A stretch of 64,000 bases of DNA from Daldinia sp. FL1419 (taxonomy: Eukaryota > Ascomycota > Sordariomycetes > Xylariales > Hypoxylaceae), in the NCBI GenBank assembly GCA_025201765.1, contig MU623425.1:62001-126000 (forward strand), read 5' to 3'. Each line of letters begins with the position of its first letter. The first letter of the stretch is position 1. The position numbers and the translations under genes were made by a program. Positions 47,148 to 57,468 of this stretch are shown piece after piece. The notes below the pieces were generated by a model that was not told where the DNA came from, made no database searches, and was given only the letters and a program-made list of their open reading frames with translations.

Positions 47148-47417
47148 CTAGTCAATGCGCCTGTGTTTCGATACCATTCGCTTTATTGCTTCAAGGACTA
47201 ATTCATCATCGCTTGGTGGTCTTGGTTGACCCTCGTGGAGCCTTTGTGCTTGGCTTCTTTTGCGCGAACAGTTTACACACTCGGAGTCGAGGGTAGGTCC
47301 TGGTACTTGAGTCCGAGTATGGCAGTTAAACCCTCCTGCTGTATTACAACTACCTACGAGCTCGATGGCGCCGTCGTGGTTGCAGTGCCTATAGCGTACT
47401 ACTTGGAATGTGCACAT
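47148..47417 (-). CDS. Small Cys/His protein, divergent microprotein relative
   Basis: From the ATG at 47417 an 89-residue ORF begins MCTFQVVRYRHCNHDG. Its putative ligands are Cys2, Cys12, His14, Cys24, Cys32, Cys47 and Cys50. The layout is C-x9-C-x-H-x9-C-x7-C-x14-C-x2-C, with a terminal C-x2-C (ECVNC). It resembles, but does not equal, the framework of the three small genes at 53657, 54760 and 62856. The tail is charged and ends in KHRRID. No signal peptide, so zinc binding in the cytosol or nucleus is more likely than disulfides in a secreted effector; that is inference. The frame is also open upstream of the ATG (from a TTG at 47501), so an extra N-terminal exon is possible. Confidence 0.55.
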   Translation of the reverse strand: MCTFQVVRYRHCNHDGAIELVGSCNTAGGFNCHTRTQVPGPTLDSECVNCSRKRSQAQRLHEGQPRPPSDDELVLEAIKRMVSKHRRID

Positions 47418-48818
47418 GACGGGCACGTTTCGGTTTAGGCGAAGACGTCGGTGGGTTGGGGGAATTCGGACTTGGGTTTTGCTATGGGAGACAGGAATCA
47501 AGCGACTATATTGCTGGATCTTTATGTTAGGTAGGTACCTAGGTAGTACGAATTTCTAGGATTCACTCGGATTGTTGCGTGTCTTACCTAGGCCTATATA
47601 TATCACACCTTGTTTTCAAATAATATCAATGTTTACATTGAAGAGCATTTGCTAATTCCTAACTGCTCGTTTTTCGAGAGAAAAGGGAATGTGCCCTCTA
47701 TCGGATAAGTACCTACATTTCAATAAAATTTCTATGAATCGTCGTGAATCGGCTTTTAGATATTAGCATGCCATGTTTACGGTGATATTCACTCTAGGAT
47801 GAAGATATTAAGGGTATCCTGCTTAGATTACCTCGAGCTGGTAAGCATCGAGATAGGAAATAACATCTTCCCCTTGCGATGACCTTCCCAAGTGATAACC
47901 CCTATTAACGCCCCCTTTTCACTATTGCCTGCCAAAGCGAGGGACGGCATGTCTAGTCAAGTTCGAGATATAATGGTGTTAATGTTATATATTCGGCTGC
48001 TTTAGTTACTTTATCATACAATTATTTAATGTACTTTTACATTTCTTCGTGTATTTATCTACCCGCGTGTAGACATGTAGTAACAGGAACACCAACCTCC
48101 TCACGGAGCTATACCATTGTGTCACTGCCCCTATTATTCTTTTTCGTGGCGTAGTTTATAATTCATTAAATACGCGGCTGGGTTTCATGTTATTACTTCC
48201 AAGCATTAACTATTACATCTTAGGGCTAGGCATGCTTTTAATTATTTTTAGAAGAGTATATATTTTCAAGCTAGTTATCGATTTCGTGTAACTGTAGGTA
48301 CTAGGTAGGTAGGTGGCTTGGTTATTAAATACATGGATGTACCTAAGTAAATACAACTTGTAATTTAAATTTATTGTATCAAACCCTCGTGCAACTTCCA
48401 GTCCGAGTGTCGCTACAATAGAGTTTGGACTATCCTCTTACAGTTAGATAGAACGCCTTTACGTATGGCAGGGGGCTGACGCCCCAGTTATTCTCTTTCC
48501 ATGAAATATCTTATTGGCTATACGTTAGCTCAACGAATCAACAGTTTCTGCATAGCTTCTGGCGTTTTAGCATTTAGCGTCATATCCTTCATATTTTCTC
48601 TCATCCTTTTTAAATTTTTTTTCTCTTCTTCCAAATACCTTTACCTACCTCCCACCCAAATATCCTATCTACATCATTCGTCGTGAAGGGAGGAGCTACA
48701 ACATAACAGCTCATACTCGTTGAAACGGATATTTGGCAAGTAGATATTATTCAGACGGTTCGGGTTCGTGGCTTGAAAAGACTGGTAGCACGCGCTTCCA
48801 TTGCTTCACAGTCGAAGT
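47418..48818. other. Intergenic, no gene seen
   Basis: Divergent promoter region between the small Cys protein (-) and the MFS gene (+). An exact TACCTAGGTA palindrome lies at 47536-47545, and further TAGGTA copies lie near 48296-48315. The 61-codon ORF at 48501-48686 is Phe/Ser-rich noise. Confidence 0.6.
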
Positions 48819-50607
48819 ATGGCTGACGATACCGCTGCGGGAGGGGGTAAGGCCCCTGTTGTGACCAACGCAGATCATGAAGGAGGAACTCGGTTGGAGG
48901 CAGGCCAGCCTGCTCCTCTCGAGTATGACATCGAAAGAGTGGAGGCGGTTTATAGGAAGTTGGATCTTCGCATCATTCCAGGTAAGAAAGCTATGGATCG
49001 ATAACTATTACTTAGGCTGATTCAATCGTAGCCTTCTGGATCCTATACTTCCTCTGCTCTGCCATCCGCTCTAACATAGGCTTGGCACAAACGATGAATT
49101 CGGATGTCGGGCACGATTTAATGACAATGCTTGGGCTTTCACCTAACGACGTTTCCACTGCGTTAGCCCTCTTCTATGTATCTTATGTCATTTTCGACTG
49201 CCCCTCGAACCTCGTCATGAGCAAGCTAAGCCCTCGAGTTTGGATGGCTAGAATCGTCTTTGCTGTGGGTGTGATAGGCGCCTGCTTTACCGCTGTCCGG
49301 GCTGCGTGGAGCTTAGAGTAAGTTATTCATCCCCACAGCCCCTCCCTAATAGGATTCTTGGGTTCTAATATCTAGTTAAGTCTTTTGCGCTTCCTTCTCG
49401 GAGTGGTGATTGCTGGCATGTGGCCCGGAATGTCCTATTACCTAACTCTCTTCTATCCCCCTTCTCGGACGGGTAAGCGAATCGGAATGTACTTCACAGC
49501 GTCACAGGTTTCAGCTGCAGTGGTGGGCTTAGTATCGGCAGGGTTTCAATTGATGGATGGTGTTGGTGGCCTGGTCGGCTTTCAATGGATGTTCCTTATC
49601 TATGGGTTGCTTGCCGTTGTTCTTGGCTGGATTCTATTATGGTGGTTACCCGAACGTCCACTCCCGCCGGGAGAACAAAGGGATCGCTCGGGTTTTATAA
49701 AATGGCTTCCCCCAACTCCTGAAGCTCTGACGGGTGAAGATGCATTGGTTCACTACGAAGACCTCAAGCGAGTCTATCATTCGCGACCTTGGACCCTTAA
49801 AGACTTGGGTTACGTCCTAATTGATTGGAGACTTTGGCCGCTTACTCTTATGTACTTCGGCGTGGTGGGAGTCGGGATTGGCACTCAACTTTACGGCACA
49901 GTGATCATTCGCGGTATTAATCCATCTTTCACTGGGGTGCAGCTCAGTCTCCTTTTCGCCCCTATTTGGATCGTAAGTCTATAGTTGCTCCATACATGCT
50001 CTCCGATTTCTTACTTTTATAGATGGATTTCATTGCGATTCTACTCGTTACACCCATTTCGGATCGATTCCATCGTTTACGCCCCCTATTCTTCTCATGC
50101 GCTGTATGCATCCAAATTGCCGGACTTCTTACTGTCACTTTCGCCCCTACCTGGCAACCTTGGGCGAGGTATGGGGGACTTCTCATGGTGGGCTTCGGTC
50201 TTGGTCCGACAGTCCCTATCTGTATGACTTGGACCAATGAAATATTCCAACAACGCCATGGAGAGGTCGGTGTTGCTGCTGCATCGGCGCTGGTATCAGG
50301 TCTTGGGAATCTCGGCAGCATTACAACGACCTATGCACTATATACAGGTTGGCCCGCAGATGCCGCCCCCGGGCCCCATCAGTACCGGCGAAGCAACTTA
50401 GTCATGATTGGCATACTATGTATCAGCATCCTAAGTAGCATCGTCATGTTTCTCGCTCTAAAGATTGTTGGTAATAAGCCTAGCTACAAGATTGGTAGCA
50501 GCGGGAGTTCCACAATTGATAACCCCAACGGCTTCCAGGATGGTGCAGCCCGCCGCGAGCTCCAACAACGTGGGTTTGGTCGCATGTGGTGGCGCAAGAG
50601 GGCGTAG
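48819..50607 (+). CDS. MFS transporter, anion:cation symporter (Dal5/Tna1-like)
   Basis: Four exons (48819-48981, 49032-49317, 49381-49972, 50023-50607) give 541 residues. The N-terminal 45 residues are hydrophilic, followed by the KLDLRIIP lead-in and twelve predicted spans in the usual 6+6 MFS layout. Family marks are SNIGLAQTMNSDVG, ALALFYVSYVIFDCPSNLVMSKLSPRVW, and RFLLGVVIAGMWPGMSYYLTLFYPPSRTGKRIGMYF, characteristic of the allantoate/nicotinate (ACS) branch. A cytosolic loop follows span six. Substrates in this branch are organic anions such as allantoate, nicotinate, pantothenate or tartrate; the particular one cannot be read. The third exon's acceptor is TTAAG, not CAG or TAG, so that boundary may be slightly off. 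Confidence 0.9.
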
Positions 50608-51418
50608 CTGTATACTCTCAGGACGGCTAACTACCTCTGCTGCGATCTTCAACAACTAGCAGTACATCTATCGAATATTACTTCTCACGATCCGGGCAAT
50701 TCAACCTGCCAGTCTAACCCTTCGCTTCAACCCCACCTAGTTTTAATACAGCCTTTTAGTACGAAGCACACCCATTAGAGATTCGATACGCACATTTACG
50801 AAAGATTTAACTTCAAGGGCGAAAGTGCCGTTACGCCATCGCTGGGATTGGCGGATCCGAATGAAAGGTAGGCGGGGCGACAATGCTGGAACGCTATCGT
50901 CTTTTTGCTTATCTTGTGGGAATGTGGCGTACATGGAGGTTTACTTTTTTTCACGTTTTTTCTGGGAATTCTTTTGGTGTTGGCGCATGCATATGATACC
51001 CCATCTGTGTTTTGGATACGCTGTCATTCGAGAACCTCAACTAGACTCGCCAGCGACAGTGCTTCTACGCCATCGCTTGGGACGGCGTGTTGCAGCCGAG
51101 GCGGGACCGGCGACAATGCTTCTGCGCTATCGTTTGGGAACTCGTCTCGTGGGCATAGCTTACACACGTTTCTTCGAGTACTTGGAATCTCATCTTAGGA
51201 TAAGAGGAATAAGTAGCTTGGTTCTTCAATCGCTACCTCATTATACATTACTAGGCAATTTTACTTCTCGGCCTTTCATATATCGTCATAACTCTTTCGT
51301 GATTTTCCAATCTAGCGCGATCAAAAATATCCACCTTCAAGCCTGGGCACCGTTATGGTATATTGGTATCATCAAACAGGAATATCGTTGTGCTGATACA
51401 TTATCGACTAGGTTGAAA
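50608..51418. other. Intergenic with degenerate minisatellite
   Basis: Between the convergent MFS and ABM genes. Contains four recognisable copies of a roughly 30-base motif at a period of about 58 (see the repeat entry). The 201-codon ORF at 50825-51430 is made largely from this repeat and has no domain character. Confidence 0.55.
50819..51145 (+). repeat. Degenerate 57-58-bp period repeat
   Basis: A motif of the form GCGACAATGCTTCTRCGCYATCG followed by TTGGGA-like sequence begins at 50819, 50877, 51053 and 51110. Spacings are 58, 176 (about three periods) and 57. This fits a decayed minisatellite whose two middle units are no longer recognisable. Differences include many C/T and G/A changes. 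Confidence 0.6.
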
Positions 51419-52130
51419 TCAACGGTCTAGCTGTGTCCTTTTGATCACAGAGAACTCAGGCCCTATGGGCTCTAATATGCGGGCTTCTCGTGGCTTAAGG
51501 AACATGGGCTCGGTCAACTCCAGGTACTCCTTGTAGTACGGTTTGGTTATTTGATGCTGCGGCACAAGTCAGATTAAATTCGAACCCAAGCCCTTTCACG
51601 GCTTAGATGTAGGGTGGCGGACACTAACCTCTAGAAACCACTGAATATCTTTCGACCTATTATCCGATTAGTATTTATTTCGGCGTGATCAATAATTGAG
51701 TGGCAGTGTACCAGTTTTCGATCCAGCTTAGCTTCCCAGGCTCTTCCACGGACTTGTAAACTTCGAAAAAGAGACACTCGGGCTCAGCAGATACAACGTC
51801 GAAGATGGCCTTAAAAGCAACTAGGAACTTCTCGACGTTCTCGGGCGCAATATGTATTGTGACATGAAGGCTGATACCCTTTGATGGAGGCATGGCCTCG
51901 TTTGCTGTTGTCGCACTTTTATCTAATTGCTTCTCGTGGATTTCGGTATCTATTGCTTTCGCTTGTGGCTCGGAAGTCTCGGTCGTGCTTAAGGGAGTGA
52001 CGGTTATATGAGCAGACCTTCTCTTTGTGGCCTTGTTGTCGCTTCTCTCTCTCTTGCTTCCGCTGCGAGCAAGGGAAATGCTACTATTCCTCCAGTGCTT
52101 GAGCATCGTGCTTTTAATACTGGTATTCAT
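51419..52130 (-). CDS. Antibiotic biosynthesis monooxygenase (ABM) domain protein
   Basis: Three exons (51712-52130, 51629-51656, 51419-51556) give 194 residues. The middle exon is only 28 bases. The first about 85 residues are Ser/Thr/Arg-rich and disordered. The ABM-type ferredoxin-like fold follows: GISLHVTIHIAPENVEKFLVAF, the ECLFFEVYKS strand and the WIENW strand. The last exon adds KPYYKEYLELTEPMF, the usual C-terminal helix of fungal ABM proteins. ABM domains act as small cofactor-free oxygenases or as dimeric ligand-binding modules. The substrate is unknown. Start is the ATG at 52130; a TTG six codons earlier is in frame. Without the mini-exon the domain would end abruptly, which supports the splice model. 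Confidence 0.85.
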
Positions 52131-53656
52131 CTCGGGTATAGTTGACAAATTTCTGATCGCTGTATAAGATCTGCAAGAATCATCTTATAATATCAGAAAC
52201 CCATTAAAGCCTGTACCACACTCGGTATATATGCTTGATGCTACGTTGAACATGACCCTTGACGATTGATAGACCAGGGGTAGAATCGCAGAGCGCCAAG
52301 GAATACCAGGTATTTTGTCAGCAACCGGCTTCACGATCTAGAACCAGGATAGTAATAGGTAGCGGGTTGTGGGACCTTTTGCGGATATCTGCAAGGGACT
52401 AATTTTTGACTCTCGGACTTGGGCTTCTAGCTCGCGCAGATTCCTTCTAGAATCCATGCTGTTAGTCCCGTATAGCCATCTTTTCTTCCCCTTGCTCCCG
52501 CATTTTCCTCGATGCAATGCCGACAAATTTACCATTACCTACCTAGGTACGGTTAGATATTTGTGCTGTACCGTTAGCACAACCAGTCATGGGGTGTTTT
52601 TCTCCTATTCGTTGAAGCGTACAACATTCAACGAATCAGCGACAACGCTAGACGTTTCTCATTTGCGAAACAAAGGAACCATCAAAAAGTCCCCTTCTTC
52701 CTCATACGTCAATCCCAGGCTAACCCGATCGATCTAGCCGGGGATCCTAGCCGTGTCATAGCTCGGGACTTTTATATGTCGGAAAGATATCCGGCGTGGA
52801 AATCTGAGTCTCTGAGATATCATATCATGTAGGCAATAAAGACCACGACTTCTCCGAATGGTATAGATTTACATCCTCTTATGGATTTTGTGGCATTCGA
52901 CGATGCAAAGTTGTGCACAGTTATGGATACTAATCTTTTTCACACCTCCGGGATCTTCGGACTCCGGCATTTACAGTGACAAAATTGGCTTGGATTACCT
53001 ATCTTCTAAACCGCATAGTTGGAAAGCTTATAAGATCAGCAATACGTTTGTTTAGCTATGGAATAGGGGGATCTCCATTGTAAAGGTAGGATAGCCCAGG
53101 GGGCGTGATCATCGACAGATCGGTTGAAACACGGAACCCGTACCCTTGAGGCTACGAGTACAGTATGCGTAGTATTAGCACATTAATTCCCCTCAAGGAC
53201 CGAGCTATAGTTGTCTATCAACCTTATTGGGCATCCGGGTCCCGCAAGACTAAGAGGTACCCAAGAATCACGCAAGGTAAAGCCAAGGAAGGTTGTTTAC
53301 AATTTGCTCAAGTCACCTGTAGGTGTGAAAAAGATTTTATATTGGACGCCGCGCCACTGGGAGTGACGAGTAGGTAGTCCTAAAGCTAACGAAAGGAAAA
53401 CATTTGCGAATAGAAGAAACGAAAGAAAACCAGACTATTGGCCCCTCCCCTTGCGGAATACTATAGGGATCTCTAGGTATTATCGACGGTTATAAACTCT
53501 AGATGCTGGCTTTCTTGTGGTATTCAGGGGGTTCCGGGGTACAAAACCGCAGCTGGCGCAATAATCTTGGCATAGATAGGTTGGTACCTATCTGTCTAGG
53601 TATCTATCTATGAAGGCCCCTCGAAAGTCGGCGATGGTGGCTCGGTCCGGGGACGG
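52131..53656. other. Intergenic, no gene seen
   Basis: Promoter side of the ABM gene. Exact TACCTAGGTA at 52540-52549. The ORFs at 52369-52737 and 53165-53377 have no domains or plausible splicing partners. Confidence 0.55.
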
Positions 53657-53863
53657 TTAGGTCGACCTTGGTGCGCATTTCCCACACGTCGACGTGGTTT
53701 GATAGGCATACTCGACCTGAGGGTTTCTGGTGCGACAGGGACCACTCCTCGATGCCTGGGGACAGTTATAATGGTGCTTGAGGGATTGGGTTTTGGTTGT
53801 GCTTGCGCAGCCTTCGCAGTAGGAGGTTACTTTTTTAAGGTAGCAGCTGTCGTCGTGGGGCAT
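53657..53863 (-). CDS. Cysteine-framework microprotein, copy 1 (68 aa)
   Basis: An ATG-initiated, single-exon ORF of 68 residues starting MPHDDSCYLKKVTSYCEGC. Cysteines fall at 7, 16, 19, 34, 43, 60 and 63, with His at 30 and Pro just before Cys43. This is exactly the spacing of the gene at 54760 and, apart from one extra residue between Cys3 and the His, that of the gene at 62856. The paired C-x2-C motifs plus His suggest one or two zinc sites. There is no signal peptide or membrane span. The rest of the sequence is polar and differs strongly from its relatives. No known family is recognised. A 14-bp minisatellite starts 35 bases before the ATG. Real-gene status rests on the shared framework. 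Confidence 0.65.
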   Translation of the reverse strand: MPHDDSCYLKKVTSYCEGCASTTKTQSLKHHYNCPQASRSGPCRTRNPQVEYAYQTTSTCGKCAPRST

Positions 53864-53897
53864 CGCGGATAGCTTGTGTTGCTCTAGGCGACGGTAC

Positions 53898-53950
53898 TAG
53901 ATGGATGATGCTAGATGGATGATGCTAGATGGATGATGCTAGATGGATGA
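53898..53950 (+). repeat. 14-bp minisatellite, about 3.8 copies
   Basis: Near-perfect tandem units of TAGATGGATGATGC, ending in a degenerate copy. The array lies just upstream of the minus-strand microprotein gene that starts at 53863. Confidence 0.9.
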
Positions 53951-54759
53951 AGGTGGTGTTGGTGGCGATGATGGTGGATAGGAATCTACAAGGTTAAGGA
54001 GGGAAGAGAGCAGTCTTCCCCGTCGAGTATAAATAGTATCCCCTTGGGGCACTTTGGTAGTGATATGATAGAACTAAGGCGCTGATAACTATTGAACTAA
54101 AGCATCCATGGGTCGCTTTTACGGTGGTCCTTTTAAAATAGTTCTTGATGGTTTCTTTTCCCCTTGTCTATCGTAATGAGACGTGAGCATTAATACAATG
54201 CGCTGGAAAATCCCAAGTCCCGTTCCTTGGTACCGTACTACCGGGCACCAAGAATGTTAACTTATTGCGAAAAGGTTATTTTATTTTACCATTTCCTTCT
54301 CCATGAATCACTGCTTATTTAGACTTGTACGTGTGCGTCACGGTTTGTGTTTGCGCGGGTTACGATATTCGTCTGACTCCGCTGGAGAAAGCACCGTGAC
54401 GCCGTACTAGTTAGGTAGGTAGTTATAACCTTGATGGTTTAGAAATACTACGCAAAAGATTGGTGGAATACGCGTACACCTCATAAATAGCAAAGCAAAT
54501 TGCCTACCAAGGTACTGAGGTACTCAATGAAATAATGAACCCATAATCATCATCATCATCTCCAACCACGATCAGAGCCACTATAACGTATTCGAATCAC
54601 GTAGAACCAATATGCGTGGGGATATCTCTATTGAGAAAAAGTGCGTAGGCACCGAGAAGTTGAGTACTGCCAACACCTGATCCCCAACCCTAACTCCCTC
54701 TTAAACGCATTCGCCGAGTGAAACTGCCGCCTTTCCCTTTGGAAGATACCTATCCATGG
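53951..54759. other. Intergenic between two microprotein genes
   Basis: No gene seen. It holds TAGGTAGGTA near 54411-54421 and an ATCATC run near 54545-54560. Confidence 0.6.
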
Positions 54760-54996
54760 CTAGGACTTTCCATGTTTGTCTTGTCCGTCCTTGAGTCTTT
54801 TAGCCTGGCATAAATCGCAGATTTCCACCGCCACATTCTCCTCCTGCATCGGCAACATATTGTAAGGGCAGGGCCTGACCGACTGTAGCAGGTAGCAGGA
54901 ATCGGTATGGAGTGGTACTCTCCTTTCCCACTGTCTGTGACAGGTGTCGCAGCTGTAGTAGAGGAATTTCAAGGAACAGCCTGTGTCCTCTCCCAT
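54760..54996 (-). CDS. Cysteine-framework microprotein, copy 2 (78 aa)
   Basis: From the ATG at 54996 the ORF encodes 78 residues starting MGEDTGCSLKFLYYSCDTC. Cysteines are at 7, 16, 19, 34, 43, 60 and 63 with His at 30 and Pro at 42, the same numbering as in the gene at 53657. A basic, hydrophilic tail (KRLKDGQDKHGKS) follows the last C-x2-C. The frame stays open for 95 codons upstream, but that part is built on a 15-bp repeat and has no Cys framework. The internal ATG is therefore preferred, and the upstream part is likely leader sequence. There is no signal peptide. Function is unknown. A metal-binding structural fold is the simplest reading. Confidence 0.65.
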   Translation of the reverse strand: MGEDTGCSLKFLYYSCDTCHRQWERRVPLHTDSCYLLQSVRPCPYNMLPMQEENVAVEICDLCQAKRLKDGQDKHGKS

Positions 54997-55040
54997 ATTT
55001 GGTCGTGTAGAGAGTTCTTTGGGGTTGCTAACGATCTCGA

Positions 55041-55100
55041 GTTGGCGATATCTTGGTTGGCGATATCTTGGTCGGCGATATTTTGGTTGGTGATGCTTAG
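55041..55100 (+). repeat. 15-bp minisatellite, four copies
   Basis: Four tandem units of GTTGGCGATATCTTG with increasing divergence in the last two. It begins 45 bases upstream of the ATG (54996) of the minus-strand microprotein gene. In the minus frame it would encode repeated Tyr-Arg-Gln-Pro-type residues. Confidence 0.88.
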
Positions 55101-55527
55101 AGAGGTGGACAAGACGTTTTTGAGATGGCGAACGACGAGCTGGGCTGATAGTTGAAGATGAAATATCTTGCCGTAAATAAATACGTTCTGTAAAAATTGA
55201 TTGTGTTATGGTTGCCACAGGAGCAAAGCAAATATCGTGACTCAGAATATTTTGCCAGGCACCATACTTGTGTATAAACAAACACCTTATGGCAACCCGG
55301 ATGGCTTTGGTACCATGGTTCTTCCTAAACGTACCTACCTAATCATAATTAAGCCCCGTGATTCAGAGTATCATTGATTGCCAGGTAGAATGATTTCGCC
55401 AATGGGTAGCATTTAACTGATTTATTTCGCAAACAGCAAGTCCTAGGGTATGACTCTTCGAATATATTACCTACCTAGGTACTATAGCTTCGTAAGCCAC
55501 TACAGGCAAGGCCACACATGAACGGAC
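55101..55527. other. Intergenic, no gene seen
   Basis: Upstream of the copy-2 microprotein gene and downstream of the GH35 gene. An exact TACCTAGGTA lies at 55472-55481. Confidence 0.6.
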
Positions 55528-57468
55528 TCAATCATAATCAGGGTCCGGATGATTCGCCCACCGTCTCTCGGCCGAACCCAACGCCGTCAAAATCCCCGTC
55601 TTGGGCTCTAACTCGAGAATAACGATCTCATTCTCAGCGTCGGGCCGGAGTAGGGTTCCCGGGAGATACAGCGACTGCTGCGGCCCGACGATCCAATACC
55701 TCCCAAGATTAAATCCGTTGACCCAAACGTTGCCCTTGACACCGTCTGGAATCTCCAGGAACGTATCTAATGCTGCTAGATCTGTGTTGCTGTTACCCTC
55801 TACATTGAACCTGCCGCGGAAGAACACAGGCGGAGAACCTGTCGCTATGGAGGCGGAGCAGGGCTTGTTTGTGGTTGGGATTTCATCGAGGAGTAAGGAG
55901 TATATATCCCAGCCACTTGCTACTTCCGACCCAATCGTCACGTTGCCTTTGATACCCTTGTAAGGGTCCTCGAGAGCTACGAACGTGCCGGATTCTCGGG
56001 ACCAGTAGTCTACCCTGCCGAGGTTCTCAACTAACAGCTGTAACGTGTCGCCCGGTTTTAGCGATAGATTCACTTGAGCTGGCTTGTTGTATGTACTGTC
56101 GATGACGCCGCGTTTCGTTCCGTTTACGTACACGATGACCCTATCTCTTGCGCGGTCCCCTGGTTGCAGGTCTCCTTTTAGGCTAGTGGTGACTTTATGT
56201 TCGTAGAGAACGAATCCATAGTCCTGGTCCAGTTCCTCCATAGTCACCGGCGAGACACTCGTAGTCTTATTTCCTAACGTGTCGAATAATGAACCTACTG
56301 CGGAGAGAGTAATATTCCCGATTTCAAGTAGGGGGATATTCTCCGGTGGTCCCGGTATGCTTCCTTGGGGGACATACTTCTGAATTGTATCACGAAACGC
56401 AAAATACATATCCGTCGTACGGCCGCTCTCATCCAAAGGCGACCCGTAGTCGTAGCTCGTGATAAATACCGCCGTGTAATTCTTCCATATCGCACCATTG
56501 CTAAAGCCGAAATTCGTGCCTCCATGGAACATATACAGGCTTATCGAATTATTTGCTCCAAGAACAAAGTCCAAGTCATCCACGTACCGCTGGATCTGAG
56601 ACGGGTTCCCTACCCCAGTATTATGCGGATTTTCGGATCCCCAGAAGTCTGGCCCTGAAGTATAGTACTCCCCGTCGAGCAAAGGACCCAGTTCGCTGGG
56701 ATCACGGATATATCTATCCCGCGCCGCGAACCCTGATCGGGGATCTCCGTCGATCTCGGCCAATACGCCCGGAACCTCGCCTCCCCCCAGCGTCCAATCA
56801 ACTCCGCCATCATTCGTATAAAGCGGAACTTCGAAATTTTCGAGAAGAATATCCCTAAGCCCTTGCGTGTAATTATGGTCTTCACCATACGACCCATACT
56901 CATTTTCAACCTGAACCATTAACAAGGGACCACCCCGCGTAACCTGCAAGCCCTTTAGGTCTTCCGCCAGACGCCTCAAGTATCTCTCCGCCGCCACCAT
57001 AAACGCCTCATTAGAAGATCTCACCCGCATCCCCGGTACCTGACTAAGCCACGCCGGAAACCCTCCCCATTCTCTCTCGCCGCAAATATACGGACCCGGC
57101 CTCAAAACGACATTCAAGCCTTCTTCCTGGGCGACTTGGAAGAACTTGGCAATATCGTTACTTTCTTCGGTACCAGTCCATTGGCCTTGCCTTGGCTCGA
57201 GGAGATTCCAGTACACGTAGCTGAAGATAGTATTAAGTCCCATAGCCCTAGCTTTAACCAAGCGATCACGCCAGTACGCCGGTGGGATCCGCTGGGGGTC
57301 CATCTGCCCGCCGATAATGACGTACGGCTCGCCATGGAGTAGGAAAGACCGGCGGTCGTACGTGAAAGCCGGTGCGGCGGCTGATTGTGTCGTGCTTGGC
57401 AAGATATTTGAAGCCCATGTCGGACTGACGAGAGCCAGAAGACTCACGATAGATGTATACCAGCGCAT
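55528..57468 (-). CDS. Secreted beta-galactosidase, glycoside hydrolase family 35
   Basis: An intronless ORF of 646 residues. A signal peptide (about 1-19, ending SPTWA) directs secretion. The GH35 TIM-barrel begins with the SFLLHGEPYVIIGGQMDPQRIP block. It contains LRPGPYICGEREWGGFPAWL and the acid/base Glu in QVENEYGSYG (about E190). The nucleophile Glu lies in the LLDGEYYTSGPDFWG segment (about E267), followed by MFHGGTNFGF. The C-terminal third has the galactose-binding jelly-roll modules, ending with the NVWVNGFNLGRYW signature. The reaction is hydrolysis of terminal beta-galactosyl residues from plant polysaccharides or glycans. Its length suits the compact (about 600-residue) GH35 type, shorter than the roughly 1000-residue LacA-type enzymes of Aspergillus. 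Several N-glycosylation sequons are present. Confidence 0.95.
   Translation of the reverse strand: MRWYTSIVSLLALVSPTWASNILPSTTQSAAAPAFTYDRRSFLLHGEPYVIIGGQMDPQRIPPAYWRDRLVKARAMGLNTIFSYVYWNLLEPRQGQWTGTEESNDIAKFFQVAQEEGLNVVLRPGPYICGEREWGGFPAWLSQVPGMRVRSSNEAFMVAAERYLRRLAEDLKGLQVTRGGPLLMVQVENEYGSYGEDHNYTQGLRDILLENFEVPLYTNDGGVDWTLGGGEVPGVLAEIDGDPRSGFAARDRYIRDPSELGPLLDGEYYTSGPDFWGSENPHNTGVGNPSQIQRYVDDLDFVLGANNSISLYMFHGGTNFGFSNGAIWKNYTAVFITSYDYGSPLDESGRTTDMYFAFRDTIQKYVPQGSIPGPPENIPLLEIGNITLSAVGSLFDTLGNKTTSVSPVTMEELDQDYGFVLYEHKVTTSLKGDLQPGDRARDRVIVYVNGTKRGVIDSTYNKPAQVNLSLKPGDTLQLLVENLGRVDYWSRESGTFVALEDPYKGIKGNVTIGSEVASGWDIYSLLLDEIPTTNKPCSASIATGSPPVFFRGRFNVEGNSNTDLAALDTFLEIPDGVKGNVWVNGFNLGRYWIVGPQQSLYLPGTLLRPDAENEIVILELEPKTGILTALGSAERRWANHPDPDYD

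Noticed and set aside
50825..51430. 201-codon ORF downstream of the MFS gene
   Set aside because: Its length comes from a decayed tandem repeat; composition is odd and no domain is visible.
37653..52130. Secondary-metabolite cluster (oxygenase, methyltransferase, MFS, ABM protein)
   Set aside because: No polyketide synthase, NRPS, terpene or RiPP precursor gene and no pathway regulator is seen. Genes are spaced and mixed with unrelated families, and 14 kb separates the ends.
53657..54996. Microproteins as secreted effectors or defensin-like peptides
   Set aside because: No signal peptide is present, and the C-x2-C pairs plus His suit metal binding better than secreted disulfides.
53898..55100. 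Short tandem repeats as a CRISPR-like array
   Set aside because: Units are head-to-tail without spacers, and the genome is eukaryotic.
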